Source: Paragonimus westermani
Taxonomy: Eukaryota; Platyhelminthes; Trematoda; Plagiorchiida; Troglotrematidae
Reading direction: 5' to 3'
DNA: 64,000 nucleotides
Assembly (NCBI GenBank): GCA_008508345.1
Contig: QNGE01001703.1
Location: 85,855 to 149,854, forward strand
Below, one piece after another: positions 51,003 through 62,900 of this stretch (its first letter is position 1; each line of letters opens with the position of its first letter). A program made the translations under genes and the position numbers. The notes under the pieces were generated by a model that worked only from the letters and a program-made list of their open reading frames with translations, made no database searches and was not told the origin of the DNA.

Positions 51003-53439
51003 ATGGTATGGACCAGGCTGGCCGTGTTGACCGACCCATTAAGTTCCAATGAATAATCTCACTGCTGCAGTGATGCTAACCACGGAATATCCGACAAAGT
51101 TACACATGTATTCTTGTAAAGAAAGATGTTTTTCTCTCTCTGTTGGTCGTTTGTTCAGTTAGCAGTGTAATAGATGTCGGTGTCCCTTGGCCAATCATCC
51201 GGCTAGCAAATACTGTTTAACCCAAGTCTGGCCCGATCAATTTCATTTCTGCCAGTCTTTGACTGCTGCGCGTTCGAAGTGTTCGGCCCAAACTTGAAAT
51301 TAGCATGGCAAAGTAGGGCAAAAACAAGAACAATTTTTACGAAGTTGGGATTTACTTTCATTCAAATAAATCCTTCTAAACAACTCCGGTAAACCTTGCA
51401 CTGAGTGAAATACTTGAACAAACCTGCCGACCTGGGTTTAACCCGTAATGGCTACCGTACGGAAGATCGACATTCTCTAATAAATTAAACACAAGAGTTT
51501 ATAGGATAACCTTTCTACTTCGCAACGTTTGAGAATATAACAGGCTGTAAATTCCACAACAGTTCCATGTTACTAGTATTCTCCGGTGTCAGTTTTCGGG
51601 GTCCCACTTAGCTATAGGTCCCGCCCTGCCTCCAAAATAAAACCATCAACCCACTATCCCTCCATTCGTATCTACTGACATCATAAGGGTAAAATCGCTC
51701 TGCTGAAATTTTTGGAAATACAAACTATATCACAAACACTTGTGGTAACTACTGAGGTTAGGCAACCATTGAACCATTTTCTGGTTAAAAGTGATTAATG
51801 CAATTTAACTTGATTTATACATTCCCTGTATTTGTCTACTCTCTTAACTAAGTGTATGATAACAGAAATCACTATAGGTGCGACTCCGTAATCCACTTAC
51901 ATTCAATTTCGTATGTAATACAGCCTACGCGGAACAAGTTGGGCGTAATACTAATTGACTGTCACCCATTCTTCTTCTTCTGTAATTGGCTTTGCGAAGG
52001 AATATGATTTCCTGTAAAGTCTAGGTTTTTAACGTGAAGTTTACACTGAATTGCATCAAAAAATAATAACAACTTTTTGAAATTCGATGGCTGACTAAAG
52101 AGAACAGCAAGGGCTATGTGAAAATAATCCTTTACCTGTTGTCAAAACTCTGTCTGCCTAGTGTTCAACAACGTCTGATCCATTCTCAACATTTTGTTCA
52201 AGTATGAGTTGTTCAAAAATCATTCAATGCAGTAAGTGCAGCCTGATAATTTTGAGTAGATGGAAGAAGTAAGGTTTCAGGAACTGGTGCGTATAAATGG
52301 ATAACTCACACTTGACTTTAGTGCTATTCAGTGGCCATAGACAGTATAACGTAATTTTGGCAAAAAGTTAAAACACCAGCCCCAGCGTTCGTTTGTTTTG
52401 ATGTCAACTTGCCTGTACTTCGAAAAACATTGCTATTGCCCTTCACAGTTACACATTCCAAATAATGAAACTTCGTGTAAACAAATTTTTCACCAAAACT
52501 GCAGTGATAATCTACTCATTGATAGTATAAAATGCCAATAATTCAACGCAGCCCGAACAGCTACTTCTGGTGAGGAACGTCCTTCGGCATTGTCGAAAAA
52601 AAAATAGACGTAACATAAGAATTTTTTCCCGGTCCTAAAGAACTATCCACTATTCTTATGTTTTCAAGCCTTACAAGTCGGCTTGCTGCTTTCAATGTTT
52701 GAAACGAGGAATGGCTTTTTAACTACCAATCAGCGATAAAACGCCGTGTTCGTTGACATGGCGCGCGATACTCCTTTCGTGGGACCCACCCATCCGCACC
52801 CCGAATTAAAAGACACTGGTATGACTACGTTGTACCAATTAAGTGTTTCACTTGACGTGCAACCTATTAAGGTTTCCGATCTTCTAACTGAATCGAGCTT
52901 AGAAACCGCACAAAGCGTTGGCAACAAGAAATCTCACGCACTCAACAAGTGTGTCCTTGACCCATACATTAAGCTAAGTCGAGTCAGAAAGCTTCATAAT
53001 TTTCCCTATCGGTATTGCGTAGTGTAAAAGTGACTGCGAACTGCGCAAACTAATGTCTAGACTTGCTGTGGCTGAACAGCGTGATCAAAGACAAAAGCCC
53101 ACTAACCCAGGCAACGAGAGAGTTAAAAATGGGATTTTACATTTCATACGATGGTTAGCATGGGTAATGGGGAATAAAATAGTTGTATGCCAAAAATAAC
53201 AAATTCCCGCCTTGCAAAACCTATTCTCTCCTACATTAGAAAAATGAATGTCTTTTCTGTGTGACGTACACCTTCATCAGTTACGCGTTTCGCAGTTTAC
53301 ACAAACCATACCAGATGCAAAATTAAAAAAACTGGCTGACAGACCGAGGATAAAAAGTATGGGAAGGATAATCGACCTACTAACTTGATGTCACATGGAC
53401 ACTCAGGAATACCTAAGGAAGCTAAGGGCCCAGCCACCG
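51003..53439. other. Unassigned stretch
   Basis: No motif was recognised downstream of the PLE RT, where a connector and GIY-YIG would be expected. The 93-codon plus frame at 52,746-53,027 has no family likeness. A CTGATGA box with a GTGT/ACAC stem and GAAA occurs on the minus strand at 53,254-53,280, but it lacks a matching stem I. Confidence 0.45.
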
Positions 53440-54430
53440 AGTGTTCGAGCGGATGAATGCATCCCATGACGTTGTTAACAAAGCGACCAAACCTCAGCAT
53501 TTACAATGACGCTACCAGTTAGCTCAATAAATACCGCAGTGACAATCAGTTCCTTTGGGTGGTTAACCAAGCATTCCCAGAGAAACGCTGTTACCACAGA
53601 CGTCCCACGGAGGTTCACACGTAGGTCACTACTATTTGTTCTGTCTACTAGGGCTGTCTGGAATATTATCAGTTCTCTGCTGCTGATGCATTGCGTTAAC
53701 GGCTCTTAAACGCGACGAAGTACATCCTTACAGAGTGATATACTCCTTCACCAGAGGAACACGAGGAAAACCGCCACTTTTTAGCGGGTTTCACTGAAAT
53801 GTTCTAAATGCTCGGTATACTTCAGCCACATCCAACGCCTAAACAACGTTCCTCCTGCCAACAGTTAAATCCTGTAAGCACCTGGGCACTATCGTTACAA
53901 CGAAAATAATCTTCGAACTGCATAGTGAATCAGTGGTTCCAAAAGCCAATTCCAGACTTGGCCTACTCAAAAAGACCCCAGGAGCTACGTACCTTTCCCT
54001 CTTTCTTTCTTTAAATCACACTTTCAGACCTGTGCCGTCTGCTATGCAAATGACGCCTTTAAAGGTTAATGTATTCAACGCCGTGCAACAAAGAGCTATC
54101 CTCATCTGATTAGCCGACCTTACCCAAAGGAGCCTAACCACCTGAAGTTATATCTTCTTGTCTAAAAACAACTGAGGGATGATCACGTCATCACGTATCT
54201 AAGCCCAACCGACTCCTACACATTAAACAGTCGTCAGTTTAGAATCCACAAGCCGTTGCTGCTCCCCAACACATTTCAGTTGGTCATCCAGTGAGGCCGG
54301 CAATTAAGTTACACACCATTTTCTCTGTGTGAATGAGCACTCATTGTGATGTCCTTCCATAGTGCATAATCAACTCTCCAAACGTGATTCCTTCAACTGG
54401 AAGCCCATCACACACTTGTTTGAATGCCAC
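53440..54430 (+). pseudogene. CR1-like LINE reverse transcriptase, degraded
   Basis: The plus strand carries the palm and thumb of a CR1/Jockey-type RT in shifting frames. ECIPHDVV near 53,456 matches the AFDxVPHDVL box. The frame 53,506-53,709 reads NAVTTDVPRRF then RSLLFVLSTRAVWNIISSLL, matching GVPQGSxLGPLLFxLxINDLPxIxSS, and LMHCVNG stands where LMYADDxK is expected. Next come VKHLGTIVTT and LHSESVVPKANSRLGLLKKT near 53,875-53,980. In CR1 elements these are VxxLGVxVxxxLxxxxHxxxxxxKAxxxLGLxxRx. RDDHVITYLSPTDSYTLNSR near 54,175 matches the RRxRGDLIxxYKIL tail. The catalytic YADD is destroyed and stops are frequent. No apurinic endonuclease domain was seen upstream, so it is a 5'-truncated dead copy. 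Confidence 0.85.
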
Positions 54431-56225
54431 GGATTTTTAACCGTTATCTTCTAGATAAGGTAAGCTTACACTTGTAACGCAGGAACCACCTTTCGAGCCA
54501 GCATACAATAAGATTTTGCTTCGTTTGCCCGAAGTCACCGAGTATATTTGGTGTCTAACGCACGATTGACAGTGATGGGCAAGCCCACTCTTTACCTCCC
54601 TCAGAATTTTTAATTTATGGTTATTTCTGTCGTTTAATTCGCCACATGTATGTAAGCGTTCCATACTTTTCTGTCCCCACCAAAGTATCCCCACTATCAA
54701 GTAAATATTCCTCACATAATATATAAGAACTTGATTGGGAACGTACCTCTTAAATCGGGATCACCTGGGCAGTTCGTAGTAAAGCACTGTATCACTAACG
54801 ATGTTAAATAGTGGAAGACAACGGGCTCCCGTATCTGCCTGTTTGACTTTTGTAATCAATGGCTCAAAAATCATAACCCTGTCCAGACAATCATGACGCG
54901 GATCTGGAGGCGTTCCTGTCTCTACTCACCTGTCAAAGCACCACTAACCTATGCCCAATGATCAGTACTTCATAGGTCCACATAGCTCTGGACCCTATTT
55001 TTCCTTCAAGAGGTAAATCCTTTTTGTTTCAACAGGAATGTTCCATCTGAAAGTTGGCTCTCCAACTTCACTATTACAAAATTCCGATCGAATTACGTGC
55101 TCGTTTTTGTAATCATTCAAAAAAAAATGTTTACTCTAGACTGGATCATCTCTATACGCAGTTCCATGTCACTGTTATGCCTTTCTGAAAATAATACTAC
55201 CACACGTGATACACTTACTAAAAAAATTTGATTATGGACTCTATGCTTCCTCTGGAGCAGCGATAAATTTCGGACAGCTTTTTAATGATTGCCTTCAGCC
55301 CTCTGAAACTTGGACTAAAAGTAATCTGTACAGACGTTATACTAACCAAGGTTCTGTTCGTTTTCCAAAACTAGACACTCATCAATATGTCGTACTGAGT
55401 CTCAGCTGCTTATTCGAGCTCAGAGTTTCCTTGTTTATTTGCTTACCTGTGTGCTGTTTTGATTTAACATTCGGACGTTTTGGTTGTTAGTATAGTGGCA
55501 TTGAGTTGTTTTTGGTATAGTCACCGTCCATACTTGTTAGTTTTCACTTAACCCTCACATTAATGCGCACATGTTTGCACCGTATTATGAGAAAAACCAA
55601 TTTCGACAGACTGTTCTGAACAGCGATTGCTAACCTAGTAGGTTAGGACAGTTGATTGTTCCAATCGAGACATGTCTAGCAAACCGACAAAAATGAATAG
55701 ACAGAACATACTTTGCTCAGTGCCTTTTAGAAAGCGGGAATTTTACGATTTCCATCACTCTTACTTGTTCAATCGTGGATTTGTTATTCATCTTTGAAAC
55801 TTCGCCGTCGCGCATGTAGTCATCAGTTTTGTAGTATGCAACCGAGGACCGGAATCATGTCTACTCTTAAGTTTCGGGATGATCGTGTCTCAAAACTGAC
55901 ATGATTCGATATCTTGCAAATCATTAAGGACTCCTGTGGTTGTTTTCCGTCTGAAGGATTTACGCGTTTTCTCTGAAACCCAGATAAACTGCGGTGGTGA
56001 TCATAGCGTCAGTGTTTCAATTTACTTAAACTTATTATTGTCTACATGTGTTTTAACACTTCAGCAAATAGCAGTGTTTTCTTGTTTACGAAGTTCATCA
56101 TCTTAAGTTGAGTCACGTCTCTGATGAGTTTGGTACAATTGATCACAATGCTGTACTACCTGACAACACGCATTTGGTGAAGTGCAAGCACTGGGATACC
56201 TGAAAAAGCAGAACAGACTCGGTAT

Positions 56226-56227
<2 letters not shown>
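54431..56227. other. Unassigned stretch
   Basis: Two frames stand out only by size: 92 codons at 54,437-54,715 (-) and 94 codons at 55,206-55,490 (+). Neither shows a family motif. The first begins right after the CR1 tail on the opposite strand. Confidence 0.45.

Positions 56228-56263
<36 letters not shown>
56228..56263. repeat. (TA)n microsatellite
   Basis: An uninterrupted run of 18 TA units. Confidence 0.95.
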
Positions 56264-56269
<6 letters not shown>

Positions 56270-58192
56270 CGAACAGCTATCAGTACAATAGTTACTCAGA
56301 ATGCAAACGTTTTCTAAAACACGAAGTCTGGTACATTAATGATTGCCATCTTTACAGTCCAAGTAGATGTGTTATAAACTATTTTTTACAATTTGACCTT
56401 GCAGTGCTTATATCCCTTGCCTCAACTTACGATCATTCTAATGTAATTTCTGGGTTTTCTTACTGATGTGTTTGAATGGTTTGTCCGTTATATCCTACAA
56501 AATGACACGAACATCTTGTTCAATCGGCCTTGGGTGAGCGAGCTCAAACTGAGCATTGGGAAATACAGATGTGTGTAGTCCACAGTTAACCACCACAACT
56601 TGATGCCGAAATATACTTCCCTCGTTAGTGGACTCTCATGGCAAGGAACTTAAGGAATTCCCACTCTGATTCTCTTTCATGCCCTCAGAACGCGAAAAAA
56701 ATATGTAAAAAGCTAACAGTGCTTCAGTGCCACGTGAGAGACTTTTTGGTACCATAAACTCCCCAGTCTCGAGCTTCTTGGCAGTGATTTCTTCTCGTCC
56801 CATCTTGACAATGGGACGACGAGTTGGAATTCTTTCTTTCAGAAAGACAAACTGCTTCTCCAGAATGTTCAACGATTTAGCACTAAGGCTGTTCGTCGGT
56901 TGATAGCAAGGCCGTACAAGCTCAATCACGCGGCGTTGAATAGTCATTAGAAACTTAACTTAGAAATAACTAATTGGTTGTTTCCCAGTTATTCTAAATG
57001 TCCGATCGTACATATAAACCTACATTCATTACGGCTCGAGCAGGCGGTCTGATTGGCCGCTGTGTGAAATCTGAAATGCAGCACAACTGAATGTATCGCA
57101 AACACAACTCACTCCCACAGCGTGTTTCAAGCCTTTGGATGCTCCTCCAGAACTGGTAACACCTGCCAACTCCGTTCTCAGTTTTATAGAACGCTTGATG
57201 TTCTTCTATCGTAGTTCAACTATGAGTCATCTGATCTTAGCATACGAGAACAACCGTGGTTGGCTGCAGTTATCTGAGATCTCCCAACAATGTTTCAATG
57301 AATCCCTTGGGACAGAGTGAGCTAAACTAGTTTCATTTGCAGTATGGAAATCAAGATTCTCTCCTAAAAATCGGGGCGATGTGGAATTAAAGTAGGTGGT
57401 TTTGTATACATATCTTTACTATGGTCTGTCTGTGTTCACTGAAACGGATACCGATTAGGGTTCTGTGAGCTCTTAGGTAGAGAAATCGGAACAACTGGTA
57501 GAGAGGAAATAGCATGGACATTTTGCTGCCTGTAAAACAAAACCGTTAAAGAAAAGAAAAAAATAACCACGTTTTTTGTGACTATACGCTAGCCTGTCCA
57601 CCAAGGATCACCAACTCAATCCAAGATAGGAAATTGTCAGGGTATATAAGTAAGCTTCAATATGCTTCATGGTTTCTTTAGGTAATGTTACCACATATTT
57701 GTGCACGAATACATACATATCGTCACCTATTACCGCGAAACGCAAAATGGATGAAATTATTTTGTACACGACAAATTATCTTAAAACGTATCTGTGGATG
57801 GTTTCGTTTGCATGAGTCAGCTTATGGAACTTTTTGAACGAACTGTGTTTTATGAAGTTTCCATCATTTGCAGTGTCCATCTGTGCTTCACTGTAGAGAT
57901 ATAAAAATCACGCTTGGGTTGTGGTGTTCCGTACAAGTGTCAGTAAGTGTATCACCAAACACACTCGTTTGTTCATGCGCATATGTGGGACCCGTGAGAC
58001 GATTTTGATGCAATAAGTTGCACACTTGTTTGCTGTTTTCTGGTTCACCTGTGACTGCGTGTTCTACTTTGTTCTGAGAATGTACCACTCACAAGTAACT
58101 AACATTTTTTTAGAAACTACCCATTAGCAAAGAGGAAGACAGATCCAAAACAACTAGTTAGATTCAGATAAAACCTAACTGTGAAAATTCTG
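56264..58192. other. Unassigned stretch with one coding-like frame
   Basis: The minus frame 56,636-56,947 (103 codons) is one of the more protein-like in the window: it has an even charge distribution (RVIELVRPCYQPTNSLSAKS, later IVKMGREEITAKKLETGEF) and few rare-looking residues. It has no motif I recognise. Upstream there is an in-frame stop a few codons before the first Met, and I see no convincing splice acceptor. It may be an exon or a repeat fragment. The remaining frames (57,135-57,320 plus, 57,888-58,088 minus) have no features. Confidence 0.35.
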
Positions 58193-58275
58193 GACTCCGG
58201 CTGGATTCGAACCAGCAACAGAAACAGCATGTTCAAATGCGATAACTGCTTTATAAACAACTCAATTGATTGACG
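58193..58275 (-). repeat. tRNA-derived SINE-like unit
   Basis: The plus string at 58,200-58,216 is the complement of a perfect tRNA T arm: five pairs (GCTGG/CCAGC) closing the loop TTCGAAT. Upstream on the minus strand the A-box half is eroded (a run matching CTCAGTTGGTAGAGCA only in part, at about 58,250-58,270), and the anticodon arm cannot be drawn with a seven-base loop. The six bases after the T arm have no partner at the 5' end. This is a tRNA pseudogene or SINE head, not a working tRNA. The body of a SINE would lie below 58,193. Confidence 0.6.
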
Positions 58276-60489
58276 TTACAAAACTAGACCTCATAAGTCT
58301 GACCCACTTGGTATTATCAATTACCACCCTTTAACCTCCTAGTTCGCTATTCCCGAGGAACCCATACAAATATTTTGTATTTGGCTTGATAACGGAACAC
58401 CGAAAAAATTGTTTGCTACACGTTTTCTCTTTCATTGTTCTCCATTTTCCAGTGTGTTACTGACTGTGAGTGAACAGAAAAGAGGGGCAAACATCATGCT
58501 TTATCTTTTGCCCATTGTGATGCGTGTCATTCAGCTTACTTTTGAAATGTCCCTTTCTCGAATGAAGAAGGGCGTTCTGAGAAAAACTAAAAGCTATTAC
58601 TCAGCAGCAGCTGGAGTTATTCAGCACTGATGTGCACTCACGCATCAATCCATAGCCGCCATAACAGGACGATTATTCCGACTATTATACATCGATCTAC
58701 AAGTTGACTGGTTTCCGTTGACTAGCGAAACCAAGTCAGTTCAGCTTAAAACTCGATACAATCACAACAAATAAAAGGAATTGATCATAATACCAAATAC
58801 ATTCATTTTGTCAGGTGGATCCATTTCCCACACGTACGTCAGCAGCGTTAAATGTGACACAGAATTATAAAAGTAACGTAAAAACATGCAGTGCACGCTT
58901 TCCTCGTAGAACCAGAAGATCCCAAACGCTAGAGTTAGTGGCTTCTGAGCAGGTGATCGTGACTGATACTCGGCAGTCGACAAGACCTCCAGGAAGTTGA
59001 GGAGTCGGTCAATTCTATTATGCGCGATTGCAGTGACTAGTGACCCCAAACATAAATAATGGCCAGTATCCGACAGAGTCTAACTAATCGATTAGGAAGA
59101 ACTTGCAGTGAAATCACCATCAATATCTCTAAAATCCTGAACTCCTTGCGACCTGACACTTGCCCTACTAGTACCACCGTACTTGTTTGTATTATCTTAT
59201 GAATGCAAATTTACTACTAACCATTAACATTAAGATTAGTGCATCGGCATGCGTATCGCTGCTTTACTCATGGCTGTATAATGAATCCACGCCACCCTCA
59301 TAACTGTAGGCTACGTTCAACAGAGTAAAAATGTTTGGCCGTTGCCGTTGGGAACGCCGCCCAATCAGTCCGACGTTTGTTCGAATTCTAAAGGTCGACT
59401 GGAGTTTCGTTGACATTAGTCCTATCTGGCGACTGTCTTGCGTTTGTGCTAGAAGCTCCCTCACATCCACTTACATAGTGCCTTGGTGCACTGACGTCCG
59501 CTTGAATACGGAGAGAAAGTCAGAAAGTGCAGTTTGCTCGCAGACAATTTTTCACATTAGGATTTCTGAATTGCGTTAGTAATAGGGCTAGGGTAACTTC
59601 AGCGCAGGAACCAAAGATGAACGGAATAGCTTCGCGATGAACCCCTACGTGAAGTTTACTGATAAGTGTGACTCGTGTATTTGGAGGCGCGCAGTTCTAT
59701 CTGACCAAATATGTGGAGTGTAGGAAGAATATGAAAAATTAAAGCGGGGAAAAAAGCATCAAACCACAGCATTGAATCCACAAAACTTGCAGGATCCGAG
59801 ACAGACTGTTCATGTGGACACGGTCAAACATAGCAAGTCAAATAGTGGGGAGGTGATAAGCGGTAATTGAAACTAAGAGTGCACATCAAACGGGTTCGAC
59901 CGTGCTGGAACAAGCTTCGACAATCAAACGATATTGCGGCGTAGTATTGTGTGGAAATTGGCTTTTTTTCGGCTCGCCTAAATCAAATGGCCTTGTCAGA
60001 CTTTTGAAAAACGCCCCGCAACTGTTACCGGGAGAATTTCGAGTATGAGAATGACAACCAACAAGAGGGAAATAACTAACGACAGGGAACGTGGTCACCA
60101 ACTTTCTAACAAACATGCGACAATTGTCACACATTTCGTGTATGTAGCTATTTTTACACCAGTGAGACAGCTCTCATTTCTGAGGCGGCTCAAACTTTGT
60201 GGCACGTCGGGGGCGTTCTCATTACTGGTGTCGGATATATATATATATATGTATACATGATGGGCACCTGTATAGGTAGACGTTTTTCCGGTTTCGTATT
60301 GACCAAGAAATGTCACACCGCAGCTTTTGCTCGACAGAGTGTCCTGGTGCGAAGTAAATAGTTGCCACAACCCTGAGCCTATTTGTCACAACTGATATAT
60401 ATCCGCGTGATGTCCGTTCGTTCCACTGTTTTCGTCAACATGCACGCAATTTATAAAACTGACTATTTTACACAGTAGACTTGTGCAAA
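58276..60489. other. Unassigned stretch, possible 3' part of the BEL/Pao element
   Basis: The end of a minus-strand BEL/Pao integrase and a 3' LTR would be expected below 60,490, but I could not recognise either. Frames at 58,762-59,049 (-, 95 codons), 59,331-59,579 (+) and 59,886-60,134 (-) show no motif. A short TA run lies at 60,234-60,250. Confidence 0.4.
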
Positions 60490-61256
60490 TTAACAACTGC
60501 TTGCATCACGTAATTTAGGTCGTATTACCACCTTCGTGGAGGGAATAACAGAAGCCCATTGATCCCAACTGCTCATGTGGACGTTCGAACGTGGACAGCT
60601 CGGCGAACGTGTCAGTTTACTAATCTTCTGGAGATGCAATTCGAACGAGACGATAAACTGCAGAACCTGCAACTTAGCTCATGTATGCTGACAACAAAGG
60701 CCGGTGAACTTCATCTTAATTGTCCCCATGCACACCGGTAGTGTTACGAGTATACGGCTGTTGTCTCTAAACAGGTGAGGAGACATTCGTACACTCTGCA
60801 TGTGGTGCTCCCAATCAGAACTCCCGGTGATCGAAAACAATTCATGTCACAGCCTATGAACGACGAGCCACCAGCTGTTGTGTGACCAATAGGGAGCGGG
60901 ACCACCAGTTGTTGACACGGCTTTGCTGACAACTTTTTGTGCTTCATACATTATAACAGTGCCCGGCGCACACCAGCCCTGCCCTTCACAATCCAGGGCC
61001 CCCTTCGGATTGAAAGTAAAATGTGACCAGCTCTCAATTGCCCTTGAATCCCATGATAGTGTCTGATAATCATACCCTGAACTACACCACGAGGTTGCAG
61101 TACAAACAGTCGAGCGCTGAATGATGGCCTAGTCAATACCTTTCTGCCGAGACTTGAGACGCCGATTATGGCGACACGCTTTAGCTGGACCGGTGTGCTT
61201 TGTTGGCCTTTGGATATTTCTGCACAGTTCCATCTAAAGCCTGTCTGCTGCTCCAT
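60490..61256 (-). pseudogene. BEL/Pao integrase region, degraded
   Basis: The minus frame 61,256-60,951 ends with MIIRHYHGIQGQ, then RRGPWIVKGRAGVRRAL. In BEL/Pao integrases the zinc-binding domain runs xxxHxxxGHxGxxxxLxxxRxxYWIxxxxxxVRxxLxxCxxC. The next frame, 60,947-60,744, continues KKLSAKPCQQLVVPLPIG, a Cys plus Asp block (FIGCDMNCF, family FxxxGVDYFGP) and YECLLTCLETTAVYS, matching YGCLFTCLxTRAVHLE. The frame 60,672-60,490 holds a scrap around the second catalytic aspartate (SWDQWASVI, with one extra base disrupting the expected DNGTNFxG). The integrase joins cDNA to the host chromosome. Here the cysteines, first-Asp context and frame are damaged. It follows the peptidase/RNase H region in correct pol order. 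Confidence 0.8.
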
Positions 61257-62900
61257 TCAAACCATAGATTCGCACGTTTAATCCAGTTTGAGCTTAAGCA
61301 GGTGACCCAGCGTGATGAAACAGTAACAGCCAGCCTTCACAAAAATAAAATAATTTTTGAAATATATTGACGTTGATATCACACAGATTTGGATGAACCA
61401 GTGTGAATAACGCGAAGTCTCATGTACCAATGCTTTTCGGTGACGTAATTTGCTGTGTATACTCCACTCAATTCCAGCTCTTTATTTCGACACTGTTGGG
61501 GTAGCTTGGTAAGTAACCACGAATTCTCAAGTTCTCACATACAGGTCGAGCTTTCCAGCCACGGGTATAGCTCCTGAGAACAAGCGACGCAGGTTCCTCG
61601 ATAAACTGTGTCTGCCGGAATCATCCAGGACGGAATGTGTCGCCACTGACAGCCCAGACTTCAGTGGCGAACTAGTTGGTGACAGCTAACTGCAAATGTG
61701 AATGAGCTACAAGCTTTTTTCCTCAAGTTGTCTAGCAGGATGGTGGAGCCTATCCAAAATGTGAAGTTTTCGAGGGTTAAACTGAGCTCACTCAGTATAA
61801 ACTTTGCCAGTATAGCAGCCAGTACAGTGGTTGCAAGTTCCAACCACGAGATAGGCGGTGACTTTAAGGGTGTAACCCGGGACTTCAGTATTCAGAAAAA
61901 TCAGAAAATTCTGCCATCTACAAAAGCTCCTTGGATACAACCGACGGCTCTGTATCTCATTCGCACCCGTAAGTCCGAGCGTCTTTTCACAAGGTCTGAC
62001 AGAACGTAGTACAGACCCTGGATCTGCCGTCACTAAGCCCGCAGCTACTTTTCTTATTTTCCGTGATGCTTTTGTCTAAGGGGTTATCCCATACGATAGT
62101 CGCTTCATGTAAGCGCTGAGATAACTTCCAACCGCGGAGAACAAGTAATGCGACGAACCCCAACGGGTCGTACCTCGACACGATAAGAGCCAATAAGCCC
62201 CTTCGAGTGAATTGCTTCTTCGCTGAGACCAAGAGGAACCTGAGACTGTCTTTTGTCACGTGTTTCTGGACCCAAGTGCTATCTGGTGACTGTAGTGACA
62301 TGGATTCAAAATTGTTGGCACGGATATCTTTTTCACTTAATGAAACATCTACCAGCCTTGGAACCACCTCGAACGTTCAACTTACCTGTTCAAACCCGCT
62401 CAGCAGCAGCATTCGACACACGTTTGACTATCTCAAGTTTATCCACTGGCTCTAGGATGTCGTCGATTTAACACTTCTCTCCTTTGGTTTGACTGGTCAG
62501 TTTGCTAAAGCGACTCTCAGTTTTTTCTAACGCACATAACACGGAGAACGAAGAATATGCAGTCCCCACAGTAGACGCCATGATCTCGCACATATCCGGT
62601 GACCTAGCCATCATTCCATCGCCCCACTGAAAGAAGCTCGGCGCCTACCTGTCCCTTTCAGGAGCCTTCACCGGTAGAAACACTTCCTCGGTGTTTGAAA
62701 CCTAGGTTATTAGGCCCTTGAGAAAACATACTAAATAACCTGCCATTTTGTTCATTAGAATCCGCCCTTGCAACAATACCTGTTTCAAAGGGATGCCTCT
62801 GTACTACATCCACACTAACAGCTCTCCCACCCGATCTACTGTAGATTTGAGCGGCGCCCAATTATCTGATATACATTCACACGGGTAGCTACCACAGTCG
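61257..62900 (-). pseudogene. BEL/Pao pol: RT tail, A17-peptidase-like domain and RNase H region, degraded
   Basis: Minus-strand frames keep the pol order. Near 62,440-62,350 there is LLLSGFEQVS, stop, TFEVVPRLVDVSLSEKDIR, corresponding to the RT tail GxFxLxKWxSNxxxVLxSVPExxR. The 126-codon frame 62,367-61,987 then reads KKQFTRRGLLALIVSRYDP followed by LGFVALLVLRGWKLSQRL. This is the Pao retrotransposon (peptidase A17) signature xxxTRRxxLSxxSxxYDPLGFxxPxxLxxKxLLQxL. The frame 61,843-61,661 gives MELATTVLAAILAKFI and FTFWIGSTILLDNLRKKACS, matching LELxAAxLAxxLxxxI and xxFWTDSxxxLxxI of the RNase H part. A DNA piece at 62,658-62,861 (FETGIVARADSNEQNG) may belong to the RT. Stops and shifts are frequent. 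No LTR, gag or primer-binding site was identified. Confidence 0.88.
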
